Assembly (NCBI GenBank): GCA_021811265.1
Contig: JAJZPH010000012.1
Coordinates: 1-44,248 of the forward strand
From: a bacterium
GTDB lineage: Bacteria > Chlamydiota > Chlamydiia > Chlamydiales > SM23-39
DNA length: 44,248 bases
Reading direction: 5' to 3'
Shown: piece after piece, positions 1-8,245 of the stretch
Layout: each line of letters opens with the position of its first letter
How positions within the stretch are numbered: position 1 is the first letter of the stretch
Made by a program: the position numbers and the translations under genes
The notes under the pieces: model-generated
Databases searched by the model: none
What the model saw: only the letters and a program-made list of their open reading frames with translations
What the model was told of the DNA's origin: nothing

Positions 1-33
1 GAATACTTCGCACTCATGTAGAGTGGATTTCGA

Positions 34-282
34 TTGACTTTAGTTGATCTTTTGGTTCAAGAGCTAGAAGAAAGATGCCAGCTGTATCGCGAACATCGGG
101 GAAAGGAGGAAGAATTCCTTGAGTTTTTTGAGGCGCAAAAGATTGGGCTTTATTCGAGTTTAAGGAGCCGTTTTGGGATAAGCATTGCAGGAGAAGAAAG
201 ATGTACAGTACTTCGAGAAAAATACCAACAGATCTTCTCTGCTAATCGTGCTCCGGCATCGAAACCTCCAATCGGATTTTAA
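34..282 (+). CDS. hypothetical protein (82 aa)
   Basis: A short open frame beginning with TTG. An in-frame TAG at about position 19 means it cannot extend further upstream. The product is charged and probably helical (many E, K and R residues in the first 45 positions), with no signal peptide or membrane segment. I recognise no family. No convincing ribosome binding site precedes the TTG, so this may be the remnant of a longer gene whose 5' part has been lost. The following 118 bp up to the next gene hold no other gene. Confidence 0.35.
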   Translation: MTLVDLLVQELEERCQLYREHRGKEEEFLEFFEAQKIGLYSSLRSRFGISIAGEERCTVLREKYQQIFSANRAPASKPPIGF

Positions 283-400
283 TTACGCTGTCTAAAACTT
301 GTGCGGCAATTTTTTCAAAAGATTGTTCTGCCTCGGGGATGTACACTTAATCTTCTTTTCTGCTAACGTTCTGTGCTTTGATTGAAAAAAGAATGTTAAC

Positions 401-1258
401 ATGAGCCAGAATGCAAGTTTTTCGCAACGTAATCATTTTGCTTCGATTCCTCTTCCACTAGTTCCTGGTGAAATGCCCGAGAAGCTGCGGCTGGAATTGG
501 AGGATGTACTTGTAAGGGAATATGAGGAGGGGATAAAGAATTTTCTCAATGATGGAAAAGCTGCTAATTGGGATAAAGTGCTGGGGAGAATCTGGGTACG
601 AATATTCGGAATGTCCAGAACAGTAGGAATAAAAGCGCTTTGTATTGAAGAATGTTCCAGGAGAATTAAATGTCATGCGCCTGATAAAGTTTTGACCTTG
701 ATAGAAGAATTGGCAAAATTAATCGGGGAGAAGCAACCCTCTTTCCAAAAAGAAGTCAATGAAGTGTTAAGTTATCACCAAGCTCCCTATATTCTACACT
801 GCTCCTCAGAGAAAGGCTGGATGATGATTCAAACTGGATCTGAGGTAGATCGAGACAATATACTCCAATGTCTTTCAGATCTGAAAGATCCAGCCTTTGA
901 AAAAACAAGGGAACATTTCGAGAAAGCAGGGCGTCTGTTGTCGAAACAAGAGTATGCTGAGTCTGTAGGGCAAAGCATAAAGGCTTTTGAGGCGTGTCTA
1001 CGAAAATTGGCGAATCGACCGACCCTCTGGGGTATCTATGTTCTTGAGGAGTGTGATAAAAAGTTTAATCTACCACTTCCATTGAAGGAATCAATGAAGG
1101 ACATGTTTAAGTATCGCAATGATGCGGAAGATGTAGGGCATTCAAAAAAAGAAGGTTCAACATGTCCTGTTCCAGATAGATGGGATGCACAGCTTGTGTA
1201 CACTCTTATCGCTAGTTATATTGCTTACCTAGTAAGTAAGTGCAGGGATAAGAAGTAG
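401..1258 (+). CDS. possible HEPN/Abi-like protein (285 aa)
   Basis: A soluble 285-residue protein of unknown function. Residues about 165-280 form a helical segment with a conserved-looking core around residues 237-248 (YRNDAEDVGHSK). This resembles the RN-x-x-G-D-A-H-G signature of the Abi-C-like HEPN domain (PF14355), except that Arg239 and His247 are separated by seven residues where HEPN ribonucleases usually have four to six. The N-terminal 100 residues are helical and could match an AbiJ-type N-terminal domain. HEPN proteins with this arrangement often act in abortive infection or toxin-antitoxin systems, but no partner gene is visible here. It starts at ATG after a weak Shine-Dalgarno. 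The gene call is good; the family assignment is an inference from one motif. Confidence 0.7.
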   Translation: MSQNASFSQRNHFASIPLPLVPGEMPEKLRLELEDVLVREYEEGIKNFLNDGKAANWDKVLGRIWVRIFGMSRTVGIKALCIEECSRRIKCHAPDKVLTLIEELAKLIGEKQPSFQKEVNEVLSYHQAPYILHCSSEKGWMMIQTGSEVDRDNILQCLSDLKDPAFEKTREHFEKAGRLLSKQEYAESVGQSIKAFEACLRKLANRPTLWGIYVLEECDKKFNLPLPLKESMKDMFKYRNDAEDVGHSKKEGSTCPVPDRWDAQLVYTLIASYIAYLVSKCRDKK

Positions 1259-1275
1259 AGCTAAATTCCTTGAGT

Positions 1276-1293
1276 TTTTCCCAATCAAAAGTT
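1276..1293. repeat. 18-bp repeat, possible insertion-sequence end (copy 1)
   Basis: TTTTCCCAATCAAAAGTT lies just beyond the stop of the ISL3 transposase remnant. The same 18 bases occur in the same orientation at about 10149-10166. An 18-base match is not expected by chance in a window this size. A terminal repeat of the lost element is the simplest reading. Confidence 0.4.
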
Positions 1294-1346
1294 CTCTGAT
1301 TACGCGCAATCGCCCCCATTTCTCTATGGAGAATCTTTCCAGATTC

Positions 1347-1577
1347 TCAAAAAAGAAATTCTAAAAAATTCCTAAATGGTGCAGTTCGTGGCAAAACATG
1401 GCAAAAATTGCACCATTTCTGATAAAGCCATAATTTGAAATATTCCACATCGCTAAACTCACAGGCTTGTCGTTTCATCGTTTTAACTTTGTTGTTAATT
1501 TCTTCCGCTCGACCATTGCTAATATGATATGCAAAATAGTTCAAAAGCTCTTGAGCATTTGACCAAAGATTCTTGTT
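1347..1577 (-). pseudogene. ISL3-family transposase C-terminal remnant
   Basis: The minus strand encodes a run containing ISNGRAEEINNKVKTMKRQA followed by a Tyr/Phe-rich tail. This matches the C-terminal signature of ISL3-type DDE transposases (SNG-x-x-EG-x-NNKIK-x-x-KR-x-AYG). The open frame is cut by a stop near 1577, so only the last 70 or so residues survive and the catalytic Asp residues are missing. About 50 bp downstream of its stop lies the motif TTTTCCCAATCAAAAGTT, which recurs near 10150 and may be an end of this element. It is inactive. Confidence 0.75.
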
Positions 1578-1674
1578 TCATTATTTCTAAGCTATTAATT
1601 TTTAGATATTAATGTTTTTCTATAACCCTGATATGTATTTCTCATGAGATAGGTATCGACTTTCCGGATGAACT

Positions 1675-2646
1675 TTAAAAATTAATGCTTAAGGCGAAAT
1701 TGAGACCTTGAAATATTAAATCATTATTCTGAGAGCCGGAAGAGTCTGTAAATATCTGGCAATAATTTAGCCAATCTTCAATCTCGTATCCGAGTTTCAT
1801 CTCGAAATGGTTTTGTTCATGGTTAAAATTGAGGTCCCAGCCGATTCCTATAAAACCATGTAGCATGAAGGAACCAAAGTTGCGAGGAGATGTGTTGACG
1901 GCAATTTTCGTGAATAAATCATCTATAAAGTTATCCCGAATGGTCCAATGTCCCCAAAGATAACCCACTTCGAAACTGCCAAGAAGACTTAAGGAATGTT
2001 TGTGGATATTTTTCAAATACCATTTTGCCGTAATTCCCCCTTTTGGACCGCCACCAAGAAAGCGCTGTTTCAAATTCTCGTGAGCGGTGAATAAAAAGAA
2101 GCCAAAAAGATTAGGTTTTGTCCAATAGGAGTGAATATTTTGATTGATCCATCCGCATTTTAATCCAATGGAAGGTTGCAAAAAGAGATATTTGCTGATG
2201 GAAAAGCTGCGGTTTAAATCCCAATCGAACATGTTGTAATGAATATTGATGTTGGTTTTTCCGGTAGAAAAGGGTTCTAGAAGAGAAAGCCGTGCGGCAA
2301 AAAAAGCTGGGGTGACCTCTCCCGTTGTATGACCTGAAGCTCTAGATTGAAACCATGTATAGCTTGCCTGCGTGTTCCATTGATCATGCAACAGGTTGTA
2401 TTCTAGGCCGACACGGAATCCTGGGGCCCAATCGAATGCAAATGTTTTAAAGGAGCTTTCGAAAGAAGAGGGGTTTTGTTGCAGGGTGAATGCCCAATCC
2501 ACGGTTTCACTGGTATACCAGTAGATGAAATCAGCGAAAATATTGGCTCTTTTCGATTGTGTTTCTGGATGAAAAGAATCGGAATAGACATTTCCCATCA
2601 TAAATGTCGAGGCGATGCACAGTATGGTTTTAAAAAGGTGTTTCAT
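1675..2646 (-). CDS. Lpg1974/MOMP-like pore-forming outer membrane protein (323 aa)
   Basis: A beta-barrel outer-membrane protein of the Legionella MOMP-like family (PF05150, Lpg1974 type) that many environmental chlamydiae carry in multiple copies. Residues 1-22 form a signal peptide. The mature part starts with the family pattern of a short strand containing FADFIYW, then WAPGFRVGLEYNL, then NTQASYTWF, and it ends in Phe (SINF), the usual signal for outer-membrane insertion. It is the third and last gene of a tandem paralogous set. It starts at ATG, with AAGGGA upstream, 12 bp after the stop of the preceding paralogue, so the three are almost certainly co-transcribed. Probable role: porin or structural surface protein. 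Substrate specificity cannot be read from the sequence. Confidence 0.88.
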   Translation of the reverse strand: MKHLFKTILCIASTFMMGNVYSDSFHPETQSKRANIFADFIYWYTSETVDWAFTLQQNPSSFESSFKTFAFDWAPGFRVGLEYNLLHDQWNTQASYTWFQSRASGHTTGEVTPAFFAARLSLLEPFSTGKTNINIHYNMFDWDLNRSFSISKYLFLQPSIGLKCGWINQNIHSYWTKPNLFGFFLFTAHENLKQRFLGGGPKGGITAKWYLKNIHKHSLSLLGSFEVGYLWGHWTIRDNFIDDLFTKIAVNTSPRNFGSFMLHGFIGIGWDLNFNHEQNHFEMKLGYEIEDWLNYCQIFTDSSGSQNNDLIFQGLNFALSINF

Positions 2647-2658
2647 TGGAGTCCCTTG

Positions 2659-3669
2659 CTAAAAATCGAATCGACAGTTACATGTTATTCCTTGAAGAGA
2701 TAGGTCGTCATGGAGACGCTGGAGTTGGAAGGTGGCTATCCGAAGTTGATCGATCCAGAGCTGCGTTTCAAATCCCAATTTTGCGGCGAAGTGCAATTTA
2801 TCTTTACGAAAGTCAGCGTTCCAGCCAACTCCTGCAAAACCTCGCAACATCAGACCTCCAAGAGAACTATTCTTCGTGTTGACAGAAGAAGTTCGATAAT
2901 CCGAATTTTTGTACACATCGCTGCATTTCCAGACTCCCCATAATGTCGCCAAAGAAAAATCGCCGAAGAAATCGAAGAAATTGGATTTGAAATTACATAC
3001 TCTCCATGTTGTATTAACACCTCCTGAAGGCCCAATTCCCCAAAAATTGTTTTTTAGATGTTCTCGGCCTGTCTTGTTGGTAAGAACTTTGTTAATCGTT
3101 AGGTTAGAATAGAGCGTTAGGATCGATTGATTAATCCATCCTCCTTTAACCCCCAAAAAAGGGCGAAGAGATACATGTTTGCAAATCCAATAACTGCGCC
3201 CCAATTCCCAATCAATCATATTCAAAAGCAAACTCCATTTGGCGCTCATGCTTTGGGGAATATCTCCGCTTAAAAAGCCAGCAAAGAATTCAGGTTGAAG
3301 GAGGCTATTGTCTTGGAAGGCGAGGGTATGTCTAGCATCTGTACGAAACCAGGTCCAGCCGATAAAGCTATCCCATCCGTCGCATGGCAAATGGTAGAAG
3401 GCTCCTAGACGAAAACCATAATCCCATTTAAAGGAAAAACTGGGAGCTCCCCAACTACTTGTGTTGTTGTTGCCGATCATAATAACATCGGCCCAAATCG
3501 ATGCCACATCTTCGGAGGCATGCCAGGCGAGAAAATCGGCAGAGATAGCCCATCTGGCGGAATCACTTTGCGTGCGATTAGTGGTATTGAAGTCATTTGG
3601 AGCGCTAGCGATAAGTAGTGTTGCTGCTGCAAAAAGAAGGATTTTGCTAAAAATCGAAGCAAATTTCAA
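2659..3669 (-). CDS. Lpg1974/MOMP-like pore-forming outer membrane protein (336 aa)
   Basis: Second member of the tandem barrel family. Signal peptide at residues 1-23, then the shared pattern SADFLAWHA, WDYGFRLGAFYHL and WDSFIGWTWFRTD. The C-terminus ends in CRFDF, with the terminal Phe typical of outer-membrane barrels. The start is TTG, supported by a strong AAGGAGG about five bases upstream. This start lies inside the 3' end of the upstream paralogue (23-bp overlap), which suggests translational coupling. The paralogues share spacing and motif order but have diverged well beyond recent duplication. Expected location: outer membrane, as a pore or surface antigen. Confidence 0.88.
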   Translation of the reverse strand: MKFASIFSKILLFAAATLLIASAPNDFNTTNRTQSDSARWAISADFLAWHASEDVASIWADVIMIGNNNTSSWGAPSFSFKWDYGFRLGAFYHLPCDGWDSFIGWTWFRTDARHTLAFQDNSLLQPEFFAGFLSGDIPQSMSAKWSLLLNMIDWELGRSYWICKHVSLRPFLGVKGGWINQSILTLYSNLTINKVLTNKTGREHLKNNFWGIGPSGGVNTTWRVCNFKSNFFDFFGDFSLATLWGVWKCSDVYKNSDYRTSSVNTKNSSLGGLMLRGFAGVGWNADFRKDKLHFAAKLGFETQLWIDQLRIATFQLQRLHDDLSLQGITCNCRFDF

Positions 3670-4672
3670 AAGTTCCTCCTTGCAAGGTCAGTTCATTGTC
3701 TAGTCTTCCTCCGGTAAACGAATAAAATTGCAGCTGGTCGAACCAAAATTGCATTTCATATCCCAATTTTGTACGAAGGCATTGAGTAGAAAAATGGACA
3801 TCCCAACCAAAACCCATGAATGCTCGAAGTGTCCAAGCTCCACTATTGATATCTTGAAGATTGATAAGGATTTTTTGTTGTAGATCGTTATTAAAGACGT
3901 CTCCAAAAGACCAATGTCCCCACATCAAGGCTCCGGAAAAATCTCCTAAGAGATGAAATAATTGACGCTGTCCGGAAATTAAAATCCATTTGGTATTTAT
4001 TCCGAATTCAGGGCCGATGCCCCAAAAGTTGTTCTTCAAATTCTCGGTGGCAAGATTAAAAAATTGAGGACTGGACAGATTTGGATGTTCCCATTTTGAA
4101 TGCATGGATTGATGAATCCATCCTGCTTTCGCTCCCAGAAAAGGACGCATTGCAACCGATCGGCTGATCCAACAATTGCGACCGACTTCCCAATCAAATA
4201 AATTAAAAAGGATCGTCCAAAGGATTCGGGCTTTCTGATAAGTGGGGCCGGAAAGACCGGTTCCAGAGGGATTGTTGAGATAAAAATTGCCCAAGAACGA
4301 GGAATGAACTGTTCCGGGACTGCTTGAAATGTGGTCGGTCCCTCGCGTTTTAAACCATGTATAGTGTGCTTGCGTATTCCATCGATCATGTTTCATCCCG
4401 TAACCGACGCCAATTCTCAAGCCGGGGTCCCATTTAAAATGAACTTCATGAAGATCATTGGAAGATGAAGAGGAATCAGAATGAATTACCTCAGCCCAGC
4501 AATCCGAACCAGCCTCTCTAGCAGTCCATACGAGAAGATCGGCAAAGAGATTCACTTCTTGAGGGCCGGGAAGATGCTTGTCGCTGATTTTATCTTGCGT
4601 ATCCATTTGCGGTGCGGCGTATAAAAGAAATGCGGATGTTACGAAAGATAAAAAAGTAAAAAATGTTCTCAA
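3647..4672 (-). CDS. Lpg1974/MOMP-like pore-forming outer membrane protein (341 aa)
   Basis: First gene of the three-gene barrel operon. It has an N-terminal signal peptide (hydrophobic residues about 4-20), the motifs LFADLLVWTARE, WDPGLRIGVGYG and WNTQAHYTWFKTRGTD, and a terminal Phe (ICFDF). The start is TTG with AAGGA about seven bases upstream. The promoter should lie in the AT-rich gap above 4673, but I could not identify convincing -35/-10 boxes there. Family knowledge: such proteins supplement or replace the classical major outer membrane protein in Simkania- and Waddlia-like chlamydiae. Confidence 0.88.
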   Translation of the reverse strand: MRTFFTFLSFVTSAFLLYAAPQMDTQDKISDKHLPGPQEVNLFADLLVWTAREAGSDCWAEVIHSDSSSSSNDLHEVHFKWDPGLRIGVGYGMKHDRWNTQAHYTWFKTRGTDHISSSPGTVHSSFLGNFYLNNPSGTGLSGPTYQKARILWTILFNLFDWEVGRNCWISRSVAMRPFLGAKAGWIHQSMHSKWEHPNLSSPQFFNLATENLKNNFWGIGPEFGINTKWILISGQRQLFHLLGDFSGALMWGHWSFGDVFNNDLQQKILINLQDINSGAWTLRAFMGFGWDVHFSTQCLRTKLGYEMQFWFDQLQFYSFTGGRLDNELTLQGGTFEICFDF

Positions 4673-5088
4673 TTTGATTCCTTTTTAAAAAAACAAGTTA
4701 ATGAAAACGGAAAAATTTTTCTATTCAAAAGCTCGAGCGTTCAAAAAACATCCAACAGATAACAATAGTTTTTTGCCACAAGACACTTTTTTTAGGCTGA
4801 TAAGCGTTGAGAATGACTGAGGAAGGTTGGATTTCAACTGGCTGTAAATCCCTCGTTTTTCAGACTTTTATTGGTTCGAGTGCTAAACGTGAGCCAACTG
4901 ATTGGATCACGTTTGAGACTCGAAGTGAAAAGCTCTGCGACGAACCGGCGGGATTCCCAAAGTCCCGTTCCCATAAACAAATGGCTCTGTTCTTTTGATT
5001 TCTCCATTGATCCCAGTGCTTTTGAAAATAAAAAATTTCTTCTTTTTTAATGGCAAGGACTCTATTTGTAAAATTGATGAAGGTGTAA
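4673..5088. other. intergenic region, no gene recognised
   Basis: A 416-bp gap between divergently transcribed genes. It should hold the promoters for the outer-membrane operon and for the amidohydrolase. A small open frame at 4807-4998 has no recognisable product or ribosome binding site. I looked for a tRNA around 4840-4990 (there is a CTGTAAA string and a hairpin on the minus strand near 4955-4975), but no cloverleaf can be formed. Confidence 0.5.
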
Positions 5089-6075
5089 ATGAAAAGCCTT
5101 TTCTTTCTTTTGGTGTTTTTTTCTTTTTCACTCTTTGCAAAAGGGGAAAAAAGAGAGTATAAAATCAACGATTGCCATTTGCATCTTGTCGATTTTTTAC
5201 AACACGAAGGCAGCATTTTCTCCTTCGTGCAAAGTATGAATGAAATCGGTATTGATCATGTGATCGCCTTCGGACTTCCCTACGTAAAAAAATGGGACAG
5301 TAGAGAGCCGGAACAACCCTTCTATTACCTAGTTGATGACGCTCGCTGCTATTGGTACTCCTTAACCGATACAATCGTGGCGCAAGAGATTTTGAAACTC
5401 TCAAAAAAAGATCGTCAAAGATTTCATCCCATGATCTGCGGCTTCAACCCGACGGATCGTAATGCAATCGAACATGTAAAAAGAATGTTTGCGATGTTTC
5501 CCAATTTTTGGGAAGGCATTGGGGAGATCTTGACGCGGCATGACGATCTCACTGCTCTTGTGTATGGAGAAACGGCTAGAGCCAACCATATAGCCCTAGA
5601 TCCTATTTATGAGTTTGCGGCCGAAAAAGATCTTCCTGTTTTTATCCACAGTAATATCGGATCCGTTTGGAGGCGCGAGCCTATCTATTTGAATGAAATT
5701 GAAGAGGTAGTCAAAAAACACCCAAAAACCCGATTTGTCTGGTGTCATGCAGGGATCAGCCGCAGGATTCTTGTTCCTAGTACCATTCAGCATGTAAGAC
5801 GCCTCCTTTCCACCTATTCTAATCTTTTTGTGGATCTTTCTTGGGAGATCTATGATCTCTATCTTGTTAAAGAGGGAAAACCGGATAAACAATGGCTTTC
5901 TCTTGAAGAAGAATTTCCCGACCGTTTTCTTATTGGATCAGATCAAGTGGGGCACAGTGAAGGATATAAGGAGACTCTGCTGAGATATTTTTTAATTCTC
6001 GACGCCCTCAAGCCTCAAACTGCGAAAAAAATTGCTCATGAAAATTTCTTAAAAATTTTGCCGAAAAAAAAGTAA
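5089..6075 (+). CDS. secreted amidohydrolase-2 family (TIM-barrel) metal-dependent hydrolase (328 aa)
   Basis: A predicted exported member of the amidohydrolase/decarboxylase superfamily (PF04909). Residues 1-18 form a signal peptide, so the enzyme probably acts in the periplasm. Metal-ligand motifs appear in the expected order: His30-x-His32 (DCHLHL), a His near 187 (VFIHSN), a His near 220 (VWCHAG) and an Asp near 285 (IGSDQVG). The length is usual for the family. It starts at ATG with GAAGG upstream. The substrate is unknown; relatives hydrolyse or decarboxylate small carboxylates and lactones. Its last 50 codons and the first bases after the stop are duplicated at 8648-8793 downstream of the next cargo genes. 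Confidence 0.82.
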   Translation: MKSLFFLLVFFSFSLFAKGEKREYKINDCHLHLVDFLQHEGSIFSFVQSMNEIGIDHVIAFGLPYVKKWDSREPEQPFYYLVDDARCYWYSLTDTIVAQEILKLSKKDRQRFHPMICGFNPTDRNAIEHVKRMFAMFPNFWEGIGEILTRHDDLTALVYGETARANHIALDPIYEFAAEKDLPVFIHSNIGSVWRREPIYLNEIEEVVKKHPKTRFVWCHAGISRRILVPSTIQHVRRLLSTYSNLFVDLSWEIYDLYLVKEGKPDKQWLSLEEEFPDRFLIGSDQVGHSEGYKETLLRYFLILDALKPQTAKKIAHENFLKILPKKK

Positions 6076-6175
6076 AAGAGCTCTTCAATCATACCTCCGA
6101 CTATCTCTAAAAACCCTATCTTGCTATAACTTTTTGTTGAGCCTAAATTTGCTAAGTGGGGGCAGAGATAAATCT

Positions 6176-6802
6176 ATGAGCAATAAAATCGCCATATATC
6201 TTGCGGGAAGCATCAAAAAAGGGCATGAAAGAGTCGACGAGTCTTTTTGGACAGATGAAGACATTCTTTTGTTAAAGAAAAGCCTTTCTGAATATGAGGT
6301 TTCTTTTCTAAATCCTGCCTTTCGAGCCGATAATTTGTCTGATCAGCGTTCTGTGTTTGGCCGAGATATGACGCAAGTCTATTGTAGCGATGTTGTTTTT
6401 GTTGATGCACGGGATCGGCGAGGCTTAGGTGTTGGAGCTGAGATGATGTGGGCAAAATTCCATAAAATTCCCATCGTGACTCTTGCCCCCAAGGATTCGC
6501 ATTATAGTAAAAGCAAGACGACGCTCTTAGGAGTGGCTGTAGAAAATTGGGTTCATCCATTTATCGAGTCATTAAGCGATGCAATTGTTGAGAATCTTAT
6601 TGAAGGAGCTGCGTGTATTAAACGCTTCATAGGTGACTCCGATCCTGAAGTGAGAGACATTGAGTACATTGAATCCTCCATGCGCTATTATCGTGACAGT
6701 CAACTACCACATGACGGACCGATGAAAGCATTATTAGAGGCAAACAGTCAATTACACAAACGCTTTGCTAGTCTAGAAAAGAGGTGCGCCAAAAGAACTT
6801 GA
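6176..6802 (+). CDS. nucleoside 2-deoxyribosyltransferase-like protein (208 aa)
   Basis: Resembles the nucleoside 2-deoxyribosyltransferase fold (PF05014-like), in which small soluble enzymes act on the N-glycosidic bond of nucleosides. Visible motifs are an N-terminal beta strand with YLAGSI (residues 8-13), the middle RD-x-x-QVYCSDVVFVDARD, and RRGLGVGAEMMWA, where Glu89 is the expected catalytic residue. I chose ATG 6176, which follows a GGGGG-rich stretch, over the TTG at 6134. The C-terminal 70 residues are a helical extension beyond the usual domain, so a sensor or effector version of the fold is possible. It is the first of several unrelated cargo genes between the two copies of the amidohydrolase 3' end. 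Confidence 0.72.
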   Translation: MSNKIAIYLAGSIKKGHERVDESFWTDEDILLLKKSLSEYEVSFLNPAFRADNLSDQRSVFGRDMTQVYCSDVVFVDARDRRGLGVGAEMMWAKFHKIPIVTLAPKDSHYSKSKTTLLGVAVENWVHPFIESLSDAIVENLIEGAACIKRFIGDSDPEVRDIEYIESSMRYYRDSQLPHDGPMKALLEANSQLHKRFASLEKRCAKRT

Positions 6803-6942
6803 TTTCCAGAGAAAAAATTACTTTAAAATGCATAGATAGTTTGTCTTGCGAAGGGGAAGAGATGGTCATTTTTGACCCAGCGGCAGGGAGAAACTTCAGG
6901 GTTTTCTTCGAGTCTTTTGTTGGAAAAGAAGTATTTTCTTAG
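6799..6942 (+). CDS. possible small protein (47 aa or 26 aa)
   Basis: An open frame overlaps the stop of the preceding gene (TTGA) and runs 47 codons. An internal ATG at 6862 has a better ribosome binding site (GGGGAAGAG) and would give 26 residues (begins MVIFDPAAG). No family is recognised. A terminator follows at 6994. It could be a remnant of a longer gene. Confidence 0.25.
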   Translation: MISREKITLKCIDSLSCEGEEMVIFDPAAGRNFRVFFESFVGKEVFS

Positions 6943-6993
6943 GCTTACTTCGCATTCTGAAATAAAAGATGCCAGGCATCTAAAAAACGGCGC

Positions 6994-7020
6994 GCCGATC
7001 CTAAGATTGGCTCTTTTTTA
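6994..7020 (+). terminator. intrinsic terminator
   Basis: GCCGATC (6994-7000), loop CTAA and GATTGGC (7005-7011) form a 7-bp stem with one G-U pair, followed by TCTTTTTTA. It ends plus-strand transcription before the convergent hydrolase gene at 7032. Confidence 0.65.
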
Positions 7021-7031
7021 GCTCAGTTTAT

Positions 7032-7838
7032 CTATGGGGAGTGAGTCAGCGAGAGTAAAAAAGCTTTGACGATGGCCGAAAAACGCTCAGGTTGATCATA
7101 GGGAATCCCGTGACCGGCTTCGGCGATCTGTACAACCTCCAAGTGTTGATTGAGCCTAGCAAGTTCTGCGGCTACCCCAGGGGAAACTACTGCACCAACA
7201 TCACCGATCACAAGTAAGCTTGGAATATCGAGGGCTTTGACCAACTGCACATAATCAGGATTCGGAGGCGTCAAAATTTCAAAAGCATGAATGCTCATTT
7301 GAAATCTTGCGTGCACGAATAGTTCAATGAGCTCGCGTGAACGGCAGCTGTGTCGAGTTCGAATTTCAGCCAAGAAATTCTCCTTTGGCTGATTGAGAAT
7401 TCGTCGATGCTGAGCAGCGACATCACTCTCGTAAACTTCATGCTGACGTTGTAGCGTCAGAAAGGTTGGATCGACCAAGACAATCCCTCGTAGTCGCTCG
7501 GGATTCCGGTTGGCAACTACAGCCGCCGTCATACCTCCCATAGAATGGCCAATCAGTACTGGAGCAACGAGTCCGAGGGCTTCGATAAGGCTCAAGACAT
7601 CGGTGGCGAGGTTGTTGTAGCAATAGCCTTCGCCTGGAGCACTGGAGTTCCCGTGGCCCCGGGCATCAGGCATGACAACATCGTAGTCCTCCTCCAGTGC
7701 CCGCGCCAAAGGAGTCCAGCACGCTCCATTTGTCATTAGTCCATGCAACAAAACAACAGGTGGCTTGTCGCCACCGGTTCGGAGGTAGTGTGTGTTAACC
7801 CCATTTGCTTCACAGCTTCTAGCTGTCCATTTATTCAT
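7032..7838 (-). CDS. alpha/beta-hydrolase fold protein (268 aa)
   Basis: A cytoplasmic alpha/beta hydrolase (esterase, lipase or epoxide-hydrolase-like). The oxyanion-hole segment is LLHGLM (residues 30-35). The nucleophile is Ser99 in GHSMGG. Further elements are the conserved DARGHGNS (58-65), a probable acid at Asp213 (VIGDVG) and catalytic His243 (EAGHGIPYDQPERF). There is no signal peptide. The coding sequence is visibly richer in G+C than its neighbours and avoids the AT-rich codons used around it, which suggests recent acquisition from another bacterium. It is transcribed against the flanking genes. The natural substrate cannot be inferred. Confidence 0.88.
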   Translation of the reverse strand: MNKWTARSCEANGVNTHYLRTGGDKPPVVLLHGLMTNGACWTPLARALEEDYDVVMPDARGHGNSSAPGEGYCYNNLATDVLSLIEALGLVAPVLIGHSMGGMTAAVVANRNPERLRGIVLVDPTFLTLQRQHEVYESDVAAQHRRILNQPKENFLAEIRTRHSCRSRELIELFVHARFQMSIHAFEILTPPNPDYVQLVKALDIPSLLVIGDVGAVVSPGVAAELARLNQHLEVVQIAEAGHGIPYDQPERFSAIVKAFLLSLTHSP

Positions 7839-8245
7839 TGCTTGCCCTAGCGATTAAAGACATAGCTTATAGGAAAAAAAGACATCTGGTTTTTAAGTAA
7901 CTTAGTCTCTTTTTCTGCTATTTGTCAAACTACTGGAAAGGTTGGTGATTTATGGCAAGGCTTGGAAACTAGGCTCGAAGTTCTCAAAAAATATACTTCG
8001 TCCTTTCTAAAATATGAAATTAAACTGTGCTAAAGCCTTATCGAAAGAGCTCATGACTGGGGGCGAATATACTGATGGATGTGTTTTTTAAAAAATTTTT
8101 CCTACAAAGATATCGCTTCCTTTTTTTCAGCTTCTGCCTTCAGCGGGGCTGCTGAGCTTATCAAGTTTTACTTTTCATCAAAATTGGTTCCTGTTTATAA
8201 TGACTTTTCAATAAAATGTTGCAAACCAAACAATCGGAGAGAGAT
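7839..8245. other. intergenic region, no gene supported
   Basis: A gap of about 400 bp between the hydrolase and the zinc-ribbon gene. It is AT-rich, in contrast to the hydrolase. A frame from 8079 lacks a ribosome binding site and overlaps the zinc-ribbon gene, so I do not support it. Minus-strand TTGACA near 7922-7930 could be part of a promoter for the hydrolase, but a matching -10 box is poor. Confidence 0.4.

Noticed and set aside
4807-4998. Possible small gene or tRNA upstream of the amidohydrolase
   Set aside because: The 63-codon frame has no ribosome binding site or recognised product. A CTGTAAA string and a TTCGAGT string suggested a tRNA, but acceptor, anticodon and T stems do not pair.
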